64,000 bases of DNA, taken from assembly GCA_017643645.1 (NCBI GenBank), contig JAEPNB010000001.1:1-64000 (forward strand), written 5' to 3'. The notes under the pieces are model-generated. The model made no database searches, was not told where the DNA came from, and was given only the letters and a program-made list of their open reading frames with translations. This document shows, one piece after another, positions 8,998 through 16,247 of the stretch. Positions within the stretch are counted from its first letter, which is position 1. The number at the start of each line of letters is the position of its first letter. Made by a program: the position numbers and the translations under genes. The stretch is from Balneola sp. (GTDB lineage Bacteria; Bacteroidota; Rhodothermia; Balneolales; Balneolaceae).

Positions 8998-9735
8998 TCA
9001 ATACCCCTCCAACGGACTTCTCTGCGCTGAAACAAATTGCTCTACAAACTCATTGACCGGATTACTTATAATTTGACGGATGTCTCCTTGTTGGACGATC
9101 TCTCCTTCTTTCATCAGCACGATCTCATTTCCAAGAAATGCAGCTTCGCCCAGATCATGAGTCACCAACAGCACTGTTTTTTGGAGTTCATGAAAGATCT
9201 TTTTTAAATCTGATTGCAGTTCATGTCTAACCAGTGGATCTATCGAACCCAGCGGCTCATCCAGAAGAATAATTTTTGGATCAAGCATAAGAGCGCGTAT
9301 TAAACTGATTCTTTGTGCCTGCCCTCCTGAAAGATCGTCCGGTTTTCTGTTTAACATGTTTTTATCGATCTGAACAAGATCAGCTAATTCACTCAGTCTT
9401 TCTTCTGTTTTTGATGTACTCCATCCCAAATATTCGCTCGCTAAGGTGGCGTTCTCTCTTGCTGTCAGATGAGGGAAAAGTCCGCCTTTCTGAATCACAT
9501 ATCCTATTTTTTGCCTTACCTGAAGTACATTTTCTTTAGAAACAGTTTCCCCATCTATTAGAATGAATCCTGAATCTGCTTCAATCAACCCCATGATAAT
9601 TCTTAACAAAGTTGACTTTCCGCAACCACTTGGTCCGATCAAAGCAACCGTATTTCCTGCGGAAATATTCAGATCTATGTTTTTAAGTACGTCCTTAGAG
9701 GAGTAGGATTTACTGATGTTCTTAGCTGAAATCAT
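8998..9735 (-). CDS. ABC importer ATPase, quaternary-amine (OpuA/OpuC) type
   Basis: 245 residues from the ATG at 9733-9735 (MISAKNISKSY). The frame is open to 9786, but the extra 17 codons do not look like the family. Walker A GPSGCGKST, Q-loop, signature LSGGQAQR, Walker B IILLDEP and the switch histidine THD are all present, so it should hydrolyse ATP. There is no C-terminal CBS pair, so osmotic gating by CBS domains as in OpuA is not expected. It is first gene of a two-gene operon with the fused permease. Confidence 0.9.
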   Translation of the reverse strand: MISAKNISKSYSSKDVLKNIDLNISAGNTVALIGPSGCGKSTLLRIIMGLIEADSGFILIDGETVSKENVLQVRQKIGYVIQKGGLFPHLTARENATLASEYLGWSTSKTEERLSELADLVQIDKNMLNRKPDDLSGGQAQRISLIRALMLDPKIILLDEPLGSIDPLVRHELQSDLKKIFHELQKTVLLVTHDLGEAAFLGNEIVLMKEGEIVQQGDIRQIISNPVNEFVEQFVSAQRSPLEGY

Positions 9736-9845
9736 ATGGGAATGTAACAGATAGAATTGAAAATCACGATTGGGGATTGTATACAATTATGATTCAAATC
9801 AATAGACCACCAATAACGCCGATCTGAAGAAGAGATTTTAAACAA

Positions 9846-9865
9846 GCAGATCTTTCAGATTCTGC
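9846..9865 (-). repeat. TGAA-loop hairpin, GCAGA family, copy A
   Basis: gcagatct-ttca-gattctgc; read on the minus strand the loop is TGAA. The same unit with different but mostly pairing stems is at 12538-12557 and 15967-15986, and in reverse at 29672-29700. All have a tttaaacaag-like flank. Confidence 0.7.
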
Positions 9866-9895
9866 GGTTTATTGTATCCGACCAGTTCTAAAACA

Positions 9896-9928
9896 AAAAA
9901 AAAGGTTCCGACGCAGTGCATCGGAACC
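9896..9928 (-). terminator. GGTTCCGA hairpin acting as minus-strand terminator, copy A
   Basis: ggttccga (9904-9911) pairs perfectly with tcggaacc (9921-9928); on the minus strand it is followed by a long T-run. It lies about 90 bp after the mini-peptide gene at 10019-10216. Confidence 0.8.
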
Positions 9929-10018
9929 AGATATAATTATACATCAGTAATCATTTGCCCTATCCGTGTTGTCTGCGTTCAGCATTAGAACACAGAGAAC
10001 AGAAAGGCGTAGTTGTGT

Positions 10019-10216
10019 TTATACGTCTTCGCTACCGTTGTTACGGCCCTTAAGCTTTTTGTAAGCGTAAGCCCCACCTGCAGCGGCAAGCAAGCCTAAG
10101 CCACCGTCAATGGGAGCCTGAGCAGGAGCACTCGGCAAGCCCGGTTGAGCCATAGCAAGAGCGGAAAGAATGAGTATAATAGTGAGCGTGAGTAAAACGA
10201 GTAATAAATTTTTCAT
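10019..10216 (-). CDS. Exported mini-peptide with a PIDGG-type C-terminal sorting signal, copy 1
   Basis: 65 residues. A signal peptide (about 1-24, ending ALAMAQ) is followed by only about ten residues (PGLPSAPAQA), then PIDGG, a short hydrophobic stretch LGLLAAAGGAYAY and a basic tail KKLKGRN. That tripartite end resembles the short C-terminal sorting signals annotated in Bacteroidota as PID-CTERM, thought by analogy with PEP-CTERM to be handled by an exosortase-like enzyme; none is in the window. It lies 88 bp after the T9SS-sorted gene on the same strand and is followed by a terminator. A close paralogue is at 12833-13024. The near absence of a mature part is odd; the function is unknown. 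Confidence 0.75.
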   Translation of the reverse strand: MKNLLLVLLTLTIILILSALAMAQPGLPSAPAQAPIDGGLGLLAAAGGAYAYKKLKGRNNGSEDV

Positions 10217-10226
10217 AATAAAAGCT

Positions 10227-10302
10227 TTTAGCTGTCAGCTGTTTGCCATTAGCGTTTAGAGGCCTTGCCTCACTAAACGCTAATAGCTCTCAGCTAATAG
10301 CT
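10227..10302. repeat. Hairpin between T9SS gene and mini-peptide, copy 1
   Basis: attagcgtttag (10248-10259) pairs exactly with ctaaacgctaat (10273-10284), with outer agct/cagct words extending the structure. A counterpart with a different stem, ttagcttttagtga, lies at the same place in the second cassette (13060-13095). Confidence 0.75.
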
Positions 10303-10304
10303 TG

Positions 10305-11792
10305 TTATTTAATTAATGTCATTTGTCTGGTTAGCACTTGTCCCGGTGCCGTTAAGCGGTAGTAATAAATCCCACTCGCTTGTCCGGTTGCATTCCAGCT
10401 TACCTGATAGCTTCCTGCCGACTTCGTTGTATTTAACAACTCGGCTACTTTCTGTCCCATTACATTATATACAGTGATGTTCACAGGACCGGCTTCTCCC
10501 ACAGAATATTGAATATTCGTAGTTGGGTTAAACGGATTCGGATAGTTCTGACCTAACGCAAACTCCGTTGGAGCAGCAATCTCATCATCAATACTTACTG
10601 CTGTACTTGGAGAAATAGTGATTCCGAAACGAGGGTTTGAATTATTTACAGATTTCTGTTTTACAGCTCCAAGCCTTAGGGAAGTTACATTCGCTCTTTT
10701 TTGTTTTGCTTCAACATTGAAACTGTAGCTGGTTTCAGATTGCATATCAATATAAATATCTTCTTCGCGGTCAATAAGAGTAATTGTCCAATCAGATGGA
10801 ATCTGCTTCATGGTTTCCCAGTTCAAAGTATATTCTCCGCTTATTCCTGCATCATTAACTTCCAAATCATAGGATTGTGTAGTTTCCGGATCAAGTGATC
10901 TGGCATCCTGATTTAATAATACTTTTCCTTCTCCGAAGTCCTGAACAAACGCTATAGTTGGTGATCCATTTATTGAACTTAATTTAGAACCGTCAAATTG
11001 ATCTTCCTGCTCAGAAGAATAAGGAGTAAAATAAAACTTTGTAGATAGATCATTAAAACCTTCACCTGTTAAATGCAGGTCTATACTTCTGGTGTCGAAT
11101 GCTCTGGATTTACTATAATGGGAGATACCCGCTGCACTTGCAGTTTTTGAAGAAGTCGGTATAGTTACTTCCGTTAAATCTGTTAAAAGTCCGGTAGCTT
11201 TCTCTATAAAAATACCTTGCCATTCAGCCAATACAAGATTACTTCCTAAATTATAGCTTGAATATGAGCCTGCTGAGTTATTCCAAACTTTTATGGAGCT
11301 TTTAATTCCACCAAATAGTAAGCCAACTCCAGTTGCATTCCCAGTAATATCATCTACATTTATGTTCGATTGAAAAGGATTTCCCATTAATGTAAAATCG
11401 TTTGTGATAGTAACTTTAACATCAGATCCAGGTTCAGAACCGCTCACATCTAAATCTAAAGGAAGTTCACTGCTTCCTCCGGTAGTATTATTATAAAAGT
11501 ATACAATTGCACCAAGGCCATCGCCCCATGCGGTGCTCATATTGGTTGGTACCGTCCAACCTCCGGATCCACCTGATCCCGGATTGTAGTAAATATTTGC
11601 GGCATCTCCTGCATTTGATCCGCCTGTTACTCCCTGAATGGCTGTGTCATCAGAAATATCTGTAACAGTAGCGCCTGCTTTTGGAATGGAAATCATTCTC
11701 CAGCCGGCCGTTCCTGAAATTGTTCTTGTTTGCCCGTAAGCCATACCCGCAAGTAAAAAGCAAAAGAACAATGTAAATAGCTTTTTTATCAA
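10305..11792 (-). CDS. Secreted protein with type IX secretion sorting domain (type A), copy 1
   Basis: 495 residues. The start is TTG at 11790-11792, supported by GAGG seven bases upstream. A signal peptide ends at AYGQ. The middle (about 24-230) is an uncharacterised module (GWRMISIPKAG..., DISDDTAIQGVTGG, GNPFQSN, LDVSGSEPGSDV) shared with the 13117-15141 paralogue. The last about 90 residues (QNYPNPFNPTT ... ASGIYYYRLTA) are a T9SS C-terminal domain, which directs passage through the outer membrane by PorU-type machinery. The last 95 residues are nearly identical to the paralogue while the middle is diverged, suggesting gene conversion or end-module spread. It is followed by a mini-peptide gene. 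Confidence 0.88.
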   Translation of the reverse strand: MIKKLFTLFFCFLLAGMAYGQTRTISGTAGWRMISIPKAGATVTDISDDTAIQGVTGGSNAGDAANIYYNPGSGGSGGWTVPTNMSTAWGDGLGAIVYFYNNTTGGSSELPLDLDVSGSEPGSDVKVTITNDFTLMGNPFQSNINVDDITGNATGVGLLFGGIKSSIKVWNNSAGSYSSYNLGSNLVLAEWQGIFIEKATGLLTDLTEVTIPTSSKTASAAGISHYSKSRAFDTRSIDLHLTGEGFNDLSTKFYFTPYSSEQEDQFDGSKLSSINGSPTIAFVQDFGEGKVLLNQDARSLDPETTQSYDLEVNDAGISGEYTLNWETMKQIPSDWTITLIDREEDIYIDMQSETSYSFNVEAKQKRANVTSLRLGAVKQKSVNNSNPRFGITISPSTAVSIDDEIAAPTEFALGQNYPNPFNPTTNIQYSVGEAGPVNITVYNVMGQKVAELLNTTKSAGSYQVSWNATGQASGIYYYRLTAPGQVLTRQMTLIK

Positions 11793-12127
11793 GTTATTAC
11801 CTCTTTTTATTTATTAAAGCTTAGCTAATCGTAATTAACAGTGTTAAGTAAATATTAGTTAACACTGTTAACTAATGCAAATTAAATTTACCTGTATGTT
11901 ATTAGAATCTATTAATTAACAGATAATTTAGAAGTCAAAATGATTATTGGCTCTTTTACAACTTTTGTTAAATAAGAGAATATTATTTTTTTTGATTTGA
12001 CTTTAACCCATTACCTACGAATGGGTTATAAGCTTTCATGATTTCTCTCTTTATGGATTCTTTTATCGGCTCCGGCAGACTAATCAAGAAAACCAGCTTA
12101 CTTTTTGTGAGATTGATCTGTTCTTAA

Positions 12128-12230
12128 ATCGCTGCCGATTAAAATTCTGGCTGGTGTACCTGAGCAAATGTGAATCACCACCAACATTCCCAATCAACTT
12201 TACCAGTGAAGACTTTAGTCCGAACAACAA
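12128..12230. repeat. About 100-bp inverted-repeat element, copy X1
   Basis: Contains ctggtgtacctgagcaaat, a caccaccaacatt core, taccagtgaagactttagtcc and a gac-ttta-gtc hairpin. It matches X2 (12581-12690) and X3 (15521-15625) along its length. It lies in the gene-free gap 11793-12832, whose first part (11793-12120) is AT-rich upstream sequence with no gene seen. Confidence 0.75.
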
Positions 12231-12259
12231 CAAAGCTCCGTTTGCTGACCCACCCCCGT

Positions 12260-12283
12260 CCCCTCCCTAATTTTAGGGAGGGG
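12260..12283. repeat. CCCTCCCTAA palindrome
   Basis: cccctccctaa pairs exactly with ttagggagggg around a two-base loop. Similar G/C-rich palindromes are at 57485-57508 (beside the DUF559 gene), 51657-51676 and 58045-58062. Confidence 0.7.
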
Positions 12284-12338
12284 GGCTCCTTAGGTCCAGG
12301 AAGATTCTGATAAGCTAGAAATAATTTCCAAAAGCAAA

Positions 12339-12431
12339 GTCATCCTATGTTAGTGTATGCCCGAGATCTGGATTGGTTTAGAGGAGCATACCTGTAATAA
12401 CGATCCAGATTCCTGCATTCCCAGGAATGAC
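12339..12431 (+). repeat. GTCAT...ATGAC element, orientation 1
   Basis: A 93-bp element with gtcat/atgac ends. Its inner 75 bp (12357-12431) is nearly the reverse complement of 15772-15846, while the sequence to the right of both copies (cgaaatt..., then ...gaaattaaccaccgggcg) is collinear. The element is thus present in opposite orientations next to shared flank. Confidence 0.75.
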
Positions 12432-12488
12432 CGAAATTGGGTTTTTATCAAGATCGGGTGCTAACAACAAAGCCCGAAATTAACCACC

Positions 12489-12502
12489 GGGCGTGAACGC
12501 CC
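12489..12502. repeat. gggcg-TGAA-cgccc hairpin, copy 1
   Basis: A perfect 5-bp stem closing a TGAA loop inside a longer conserved string (gaaattaaccaccgggcg). It recurs at 15918-15931. Confidence 0.75.
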
Positions 12503-12537
12503 TACTAGCTTAAACTATTTTATATGATTTTAAACAA

Positions 12538-12557
12538 GCAGATCCTTCAGGTTCTGC
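12538..12557 (-). repeat. TGAA-loop hairpin, GCAGA family, copy B
   Basis: gcagatcc-ttca-ggttctgc; on the minus strand seven of eight stem pairs form around TGAA. It keeps the tttaaacaag flank found at 9846 and in reverse at 29672-29700. Confidence 0.75.
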
Positions 12558-12580
12558 GGTTTATTGTTCAACCAATTCTT

Positions 12581-12690
12581 CAATCGCTGCGGGATAAATC
12601 CCTAGCTTGTGTACCTGAGCAAACCTCATTCACCACCAACATTCCAAATCCAGTTCACCAGAGAGGACTTCAGTCCGAACGGCTACAACC
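12581..12690. repeat. About 100-bp inverted-repeat element, copy X2
   Basis: Holds ggga-taaa-tccc (12591-12602) and ggac-ttca-gtcc (12665-12676) hairpins near its two ends, with gtgtacctgagcaaa and caccaccaacatt between. It is collinear with X1 and X3. Confidence 0.75.
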
Positions 12691-12704
12691 ACAGATTCTA
12701 ATAC

Positions 12705-12737
12705 AAAAAAAAGGTTCCGACGCAGAGCATCGGAACC
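12705..12737 (-). terminator. GGTTCCGA hairpin as minus-strand terminator, copy B
   Basis: ggttccga (12713-12720) and tcggaacc (12730-12737) pair perfectly; the minus strand then reads a run of eight T. It ends the second mini-peptide transcript. Confidence 0.8.
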
Positions 12738-12832
12738 AGGTATAATTATACATCAGTGAGTATCAGCCACATCCGTGTGATCTGCGTTCCAACAACGAAA
12801 CACGGATTACAGAACAGGCCGGTGTGATTGTG

Positions 12833-13024
12833 TTATACTTCTTCGCTATTACGGCCTTTCAGCTTTTTGTAAGCATAAGCTCCGCCAGCAGCGGCAAGCA
12901 AGCCTAAGCCTCCGTCAATGGGAGCCTGAGCAGGATCGCTCGGTAAGCCTGGTTGCGCCATAGCTAGTGACGACAGAATTAGTACAATTGTGAGCGTGAG
13001 TAAAACGAGTAATAAATTTTTCAT
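12833..13024 (-). CDS. Exported mini-peptide with a PIDGG-type C-terminal sorting signal, copy 2
   Basis: 63 residues, the same plan as 10019-10216: signal peptide, about ten residues (PGLPSDPAQA), PIDGGLGLLAAAGGAYAYKK and a short basic/acidic tail. Differences from copy 1 are confined to a few signal-peptide positions, one Ala-to-Asp in the mature part and the last residues; many base changes are silent, which argues for selection on the protein. It lies 92 bp after a T9SS-sorted gene and before a terminator, as copy 1 does. Function unknown. Confidence 0.75.
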   Translation of the reverse strand: MKNLLLVLLTLTIVLILSSLAMAQPGLPSDPAQAPIDGGLGLLAAAGGAYAYKKLKGRNSEEV

Positions 13025-13030
13025 AGTGAT

Positions 13031-13113
13031 ATAGCTTTGAGGCTATCAGCTGTCAGCCTTTAGCTTTTAGTGATTCTAACTTCACTAAAAGCTAACCGCT
13101 GTCCGCTAACAGC
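13031..13113. repeat. Hairpin between T9SS gene and mini-peptide, copy 2
   Basis: ttagcttttagtga (13060-13073) pairs exactly with tcactaaaagctaa (13082-13095), flanked by cagctgtcagc-like words. The position matches the 10227-10302 hairpin, but the stem sequence differs. Confidence 0.75.
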
Positions 13114-13116
13114 TAA

Positions 13117-15141
13117 TTACTTAATTAATGTCATTTGTCTGGTTAGCACTTGTCCCGGTGCCGTTAAACGGTAGTAGTAAATTCCACTCGCTTGCCCGGT
13201 TGCGTTCCAGCTTACCTGATAGCTTCCTGCGCTTTTCGTGGTATTCAATAGCTCAGCTACTTTCTGTCCCATTACATTGTATACGGTGATGGTCACAGGA
13301 CCGGCTTCGCCCACTGAATATTGGATATTCGTAGTTGGATTAAACGGATTCGGATAATTCTGACCTAACGCAAACTCCGTTGGAGCAGCAATCTCATCAT
13401 TAATGCCAACGGACGTATTTGGAGTGATCGTGATTCCGAATCTGTTTTCAGCATTTCCGGACTCTGTCTCTGCAACTACAGGAAGTAATACTGATTTACT
13501 TTTCGCAGCTGTATTTGCTTCCGCCATAAATACATAGGAATCCATTTCGGCCATATCGATATTGGTGCCTGTTTCATAATCATGTAAGGTGAAAGACATT
13601 TTGTTGCTTAGTGCTTCCAGTCCACCCCATGAAAAGGTAAACTCTCCACTCACTCCAACTAACGTCGGGCGCAATGGAATTGTAATAGCTTCTTCCAAAT
13701 TAGATGGAAGAGATTCCACCGATTTAAGCTTTTCTTCGTTTTGATAGTCTCCTACAAAAGCCATGGTAGCATACTCTGAAACGAGTGGCACCAGTTTGGA
13801 GGCATCTGCCCGGTCCATTCCTAACTCAGCATAACTTCTGAAGCTCAACTTGATCGCTTCGTCAAAAGTGGTTTCTGATGAAAGCGTGAATTCTATATCA
13901 ACGTTTTCGGGGTTTTCTTTGGAAAAGTAATTGGCATTTCTATACGTAGTAGATTTTCCGCTTGTCGGAAAAGTGATAGAAGTGGCACCATTTGCATTTA
14001 ACACTTCTACCCAGAATGCCTGCCAGGGAGACACAATAAAAGGAGTAGTTCTGTTCTGAGCTGTATAAGATGACGAAGCATCACTCCAAAATTGAACGTT
14101 ATCTTGAATTGCACCACCGGTAACCGTAATACTATTTAAGTTGAAATTTGATTGAAATGGATTTCCTACTAACGTGTAATAACTATCAGCGGCTCCGGAT
14201 CCGGCTGAGGTTCCTGCAGTATTACTTTTGTTCAATGTCACAGCAACATCTGATCCCGGTTCTGAACCAGAAACATCTAAAGAAACCGGCAATGGAACAC
14301 TTCCGTTGGTTGAATTATTATAGAAGTAAACTGCTAAGCCATAACCATTTGTAATAGCGGTACTCACATTCGCCGGAGTTTCATATGACCCTGTATCATC
14401 ATAAGTAAATACATTGGACGAAGCAGAAGCATCCGATCCTCCTGTTACTCCTTGAATGGCAGTGTCATCAGAAATATCACTAACGGTTGCACTGGTTTTA
14501 GGAATAGAAAGTAATCTCCAACCGGCATCTCCTGAAATTGATACACCTAAAGGTGGAACACCAAAACCATCTAATGCGTCGGTAGCTGAACTTGGATTCG
14601 TATTCTCAGTTTCGAATCTCGTACTAGGATCGCTCCATGCATTTGCTACTGTTGTAATTCCTGAACTTAAACCTGGAATCAATTGAATATTTTGGTCAGC
14701 GGTACTTACGCTATTTCCAGACCATGCTGAACCCGGATCTGTTCCAGGAACACCAAATATATCTGTTGTATCAGTTCCAAATATTACTACTAAAGCGTCA
14801 TCGCCATTAAAAGTAAAGGGTTCCTCTACAAAGGTAACCCCGGAAAGATTATTATTTGTAAGGTATGTGCCTATTTCAGACCTTCCAATTACCATTACTG
14901 CTCCGGAAGCTAATGTACCTGATGATACTGTTATGTCGTTAGATGGTGCACCTCCATTTGTTCCTTTATGGATCATCAAATTGTTTGTACTAAAATCTAA
15001 AGTACCTCCCGTATTGTTCCAGATCTCAATTCCTTTTGGAGTAGTACCAGAATCGGTATCTACATATTGGCTAATTATTTGCCCAAAACTCATCCCTGCT
15101 GTAAGCAAACAGAGCCCGAACGATAGCAAAATTCGTTTCAT
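13117..15141 (-). CDS. Secreted lamin-tail-like protein with type IX secretion sorting domain (type A), copy 2
   Basis: 674 residues, ATG at 15139-15141. A signal peptide ends at SFGQ. Residues about 22-200 look like a lamin-tail domain (LTD: ISQYVDTDSGTTPKGIEIWNNTG, later FNGDDALVVIFG), often found on secreted nucleases and surface proteins. Residues about 205-400 are the module shared with the 495-residue paralogue (GWRLLSIPKT, DISDDTAIQGVTGG, LVGNPFQSN). The last about 90 residues are the T9SS sorting domain (QNYPNPFNPTT). No catalytic motif was found, so a structural or adhesive surface role is an inference. It is followed by mini-peptide copy 2. Confidence 0.88.
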   Translation of the reverse strand: MKRILLSFGLCLLTAGMSFGQIISQYVDTDSGTTPKGIEIWNNTGGTLDFSTNNLMIHKGTNGGAPSNDITVSSGTLASGAVMVIGRSEIGTYLTNNNLSGVTFVEEPFTFNGDDALVVIFGTDTTDIFGVPGTDPGSAWSGNSVSTADQNIQLIPGLSSGITTVANAWSDPSTRFETENTNPSSATDALDGFGVPPLGVSISGDAGWRLLSIPKTSATVSDISDDTAIQGVTGGSDASASSNVFTYDDTGSYETPANVSTAITNGYGLAVYFYNNSTNGSVPLPVSLDVSGSEPGSDVAVTLNKSNTAGTSAGSGAADSYYTLVGNPFQSNFNLNSITVTGGAIQDNVQFWSDASSSYTAQNRTTPFIVSPWQAFWVEVLNANGATSITFPTSGKSTTYRNANYFSKENPENVDIEFTLSSETTFDEAIKLSFRSYAELGMDRADASKLVPLVSEYATMAFVGDYQNEEKLKSVESLPSNLEEAITIPLRPTLVGVSGEFTFSWGGLEALSNKMSFTLHDYETGTNIDMAEMDSYVFMAEANTAAKSKSVLLPVVAETESGNAENRFGITITPNTSVGINDEIAAPTEFALGQNYPNPFNPTTNIQYSVGEAGPVTITVYNVMGQKVAELLNTTKSAGSYQVSWNATGQASGIYYYRLTAPGQVLTRQMTLIK

Positions 15142-15432
15142 AAAATCCCCTTTTTGTGAAAGTTTTTAAGTTGAGAAAGGTTACCAAAACCTTATCAGCA
15201 CTTCAAGTTTGTAGTATTAACAAACTGTTAGCTTAACTTAAATAAAAAAATAAGTAGAATTTCTCAAGTGCTGTTTTTAAGTGATATGAGTTTATGTGTA
15301 TACTTTTATAACATCGAAGAATTTAAATATATGTATGCATCTTCAGCTTTGACCTTACAGATTGACAGTCAATTATTTGAACCTCTTCTCTAAACCTCGA
15401 ATACCCTCTCTTCTTTACCTTACTAAATCTAT

Positions 15433-15490
15433 GCTACCACCGACCTTCAGTATTAAGTTTACCAGTGAGGACTTTAATCCGAACAACCCC
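15433..15490. repeat. Truncated element copy X4
   Basis: Contains only the right half of the X element (accagtgagg, then ggac-ttta-atcc at 15469-15480, then gaacaacccc). Read on the minus strand the stem closes with one G-U pair. It begins the repeat-filled gap 15142-16247, in which I see no gene. Confidence 0.65.
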
Positions 15491-15520
15491 AAACCATAAA
15501 AATATTCTCAATCGATATTT

Positions 15521-15625
15521 ATGGCGCGGCGGATTGAAATCCTTGCTGGTGTACCTGAGCAAATCTGCATCACAACCAACATTTAGAATCCAGTTCACCA
15601 GTGAGGATTTCAGTCCGACCGGCCA
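15521..15625. repeat. About 100-bp inverted-repeat element, copy X3
   Basis: The clearest copy. Left arm 15531-15551 and the reverse complement of right arm 15596-15616 agree at 18 of 21 positions, so the whole can fold into one long hairpin. ggat-tgaa-atcc (15531-15542) is a perfect TGAA-loop hairpin within the left arm. Confidence 0.8.
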
Positions 15626-15669
15626 TAAAGATTCTTTTCTTGATTAAAATTCCCATCCACACAAACGCA

Positions 15670-15681
15670 GGGCTGAAACCC
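15670..15681. repeat. gggc-TGAA-accc hairpin
   Basis: A further TGAA-loop unit, with a c-a mismatch next to the loop. Downstream words (gcaagcaggctagct) resemble text near the other units. Confidence 0.45.
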
Positions 15682-15771
15682 TTGCCTGCCTATGCTGAAG
15701 CTTCGCGCAAGCAGGCTAGCTTATGTACGAGGCTTTGCGGTAGTCATTTTTCTAAATGATCAATATGTAAC

Positions 15772-15861
15772 GTCATTCCTGCGCAGGCAGGAATCCGGAT
15801 CGTTATTAATGGCACGTTCCTCTAAACCAATCCAGATCTCGGGCATACGCCGCGAGATGAT
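15772..15861 (-). repeat. GTCAT...ATGAT element, orientation 2
   Basis: Inner 75 bp reverse-complementary to 12357-12431 with few changes; ends gtcattcctgcgcaggcagg on the left. The right flank is collinear with the other copy. It resembles the widespread GTCATTCC/GGAATGAC miniature repeats of many bacteria. Confidence 0.75.
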
Positions 15862-15917
15862 CGAAATTAGGTTTTACCAAGATTTACTGCCATCAACACA
15901 GCCTGAAATTAACCACC

Positions 15918-15931
15918 GGGCGTGAACGCCC
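15918..15931. repeat. gggcg-TGAA-cgccc hairpin, copy 2
   Basis: Exact repeat of 12489-12502 within the same flanking string (gaaattaaccacc before it). Confidence 0.75.
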
Positions 15932-15966
15932 TTCTAGCATAAATTTCGTTGCATGATTTTAAACTA

Positions 15967-15986
15967 GCAGATCCTTAAGGTTCTGC
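15967..15986 (-). repeat. GCAGA-family hairpin, copy C (loop TTAA)
   Basis: gcagatcc-ttaa-ggttctgc: same stem as copy B, loop changed from TTCA to TTAA, tttaaactag flank. Confidence 0.7.
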
Positions 15987-16079
15987 GGGTTATGAGTTGA
16001 ATCGTAGTTCCTCTCCTGTTCTTAGGAGGGGCGAGCTGCTCCGTACAGAAAATGTGGTGATAGATCGGGAAGGTCCGAA

Positions 16080-16112
16080 CAAAAAAAGGTTCCGACGCAG
16101 AGCATCGGAACC
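16080..16112 (-). terminator. GGTTCCGA hairpin as minus-strand terminator, copy C
   Basis: ggttccga (16088-16095) and tcggaacc (16105-16112) pair perfectly, with a minus-strand T-run after. It lies 135 bp beyond the stop of the hydroxyacyl-CoA dehydrogenase. Confidence 0.75.
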
Positions 16113-16247
16113 AGTTGTAAATCAGTGAGTATCTGCCTCATCTGCTTAATCTGTGTTCAATAATAGAACGCGAATCATACAGAGGGATTTTAAATCAGAA
16201 CCGCAATTCATCAGACGGGTCATCCGTCAGATGAATTTTCTATAAAT

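Noticed and set aside
8998-9786. Longer start for the ABC ATPase
   Set aside because: The first 17 codons lack family similarity; MISAKNISKSY is the normal beginning.
12524-12745. 73-codon plus-strand frame
   Set aside because: It runs through hairpin repeats and translates repeat text; no leader or family.
15465-15647. 60-codon plus-strand frame
   Set aside because: It lies wholly in the X3/X4 repeat elements.
12128-15990. CRISPR array or tandem repeat cluster
   Set aside because: Copies are irregularly spaced, imperfect, of several families and lie in both orientations; no cas genes.
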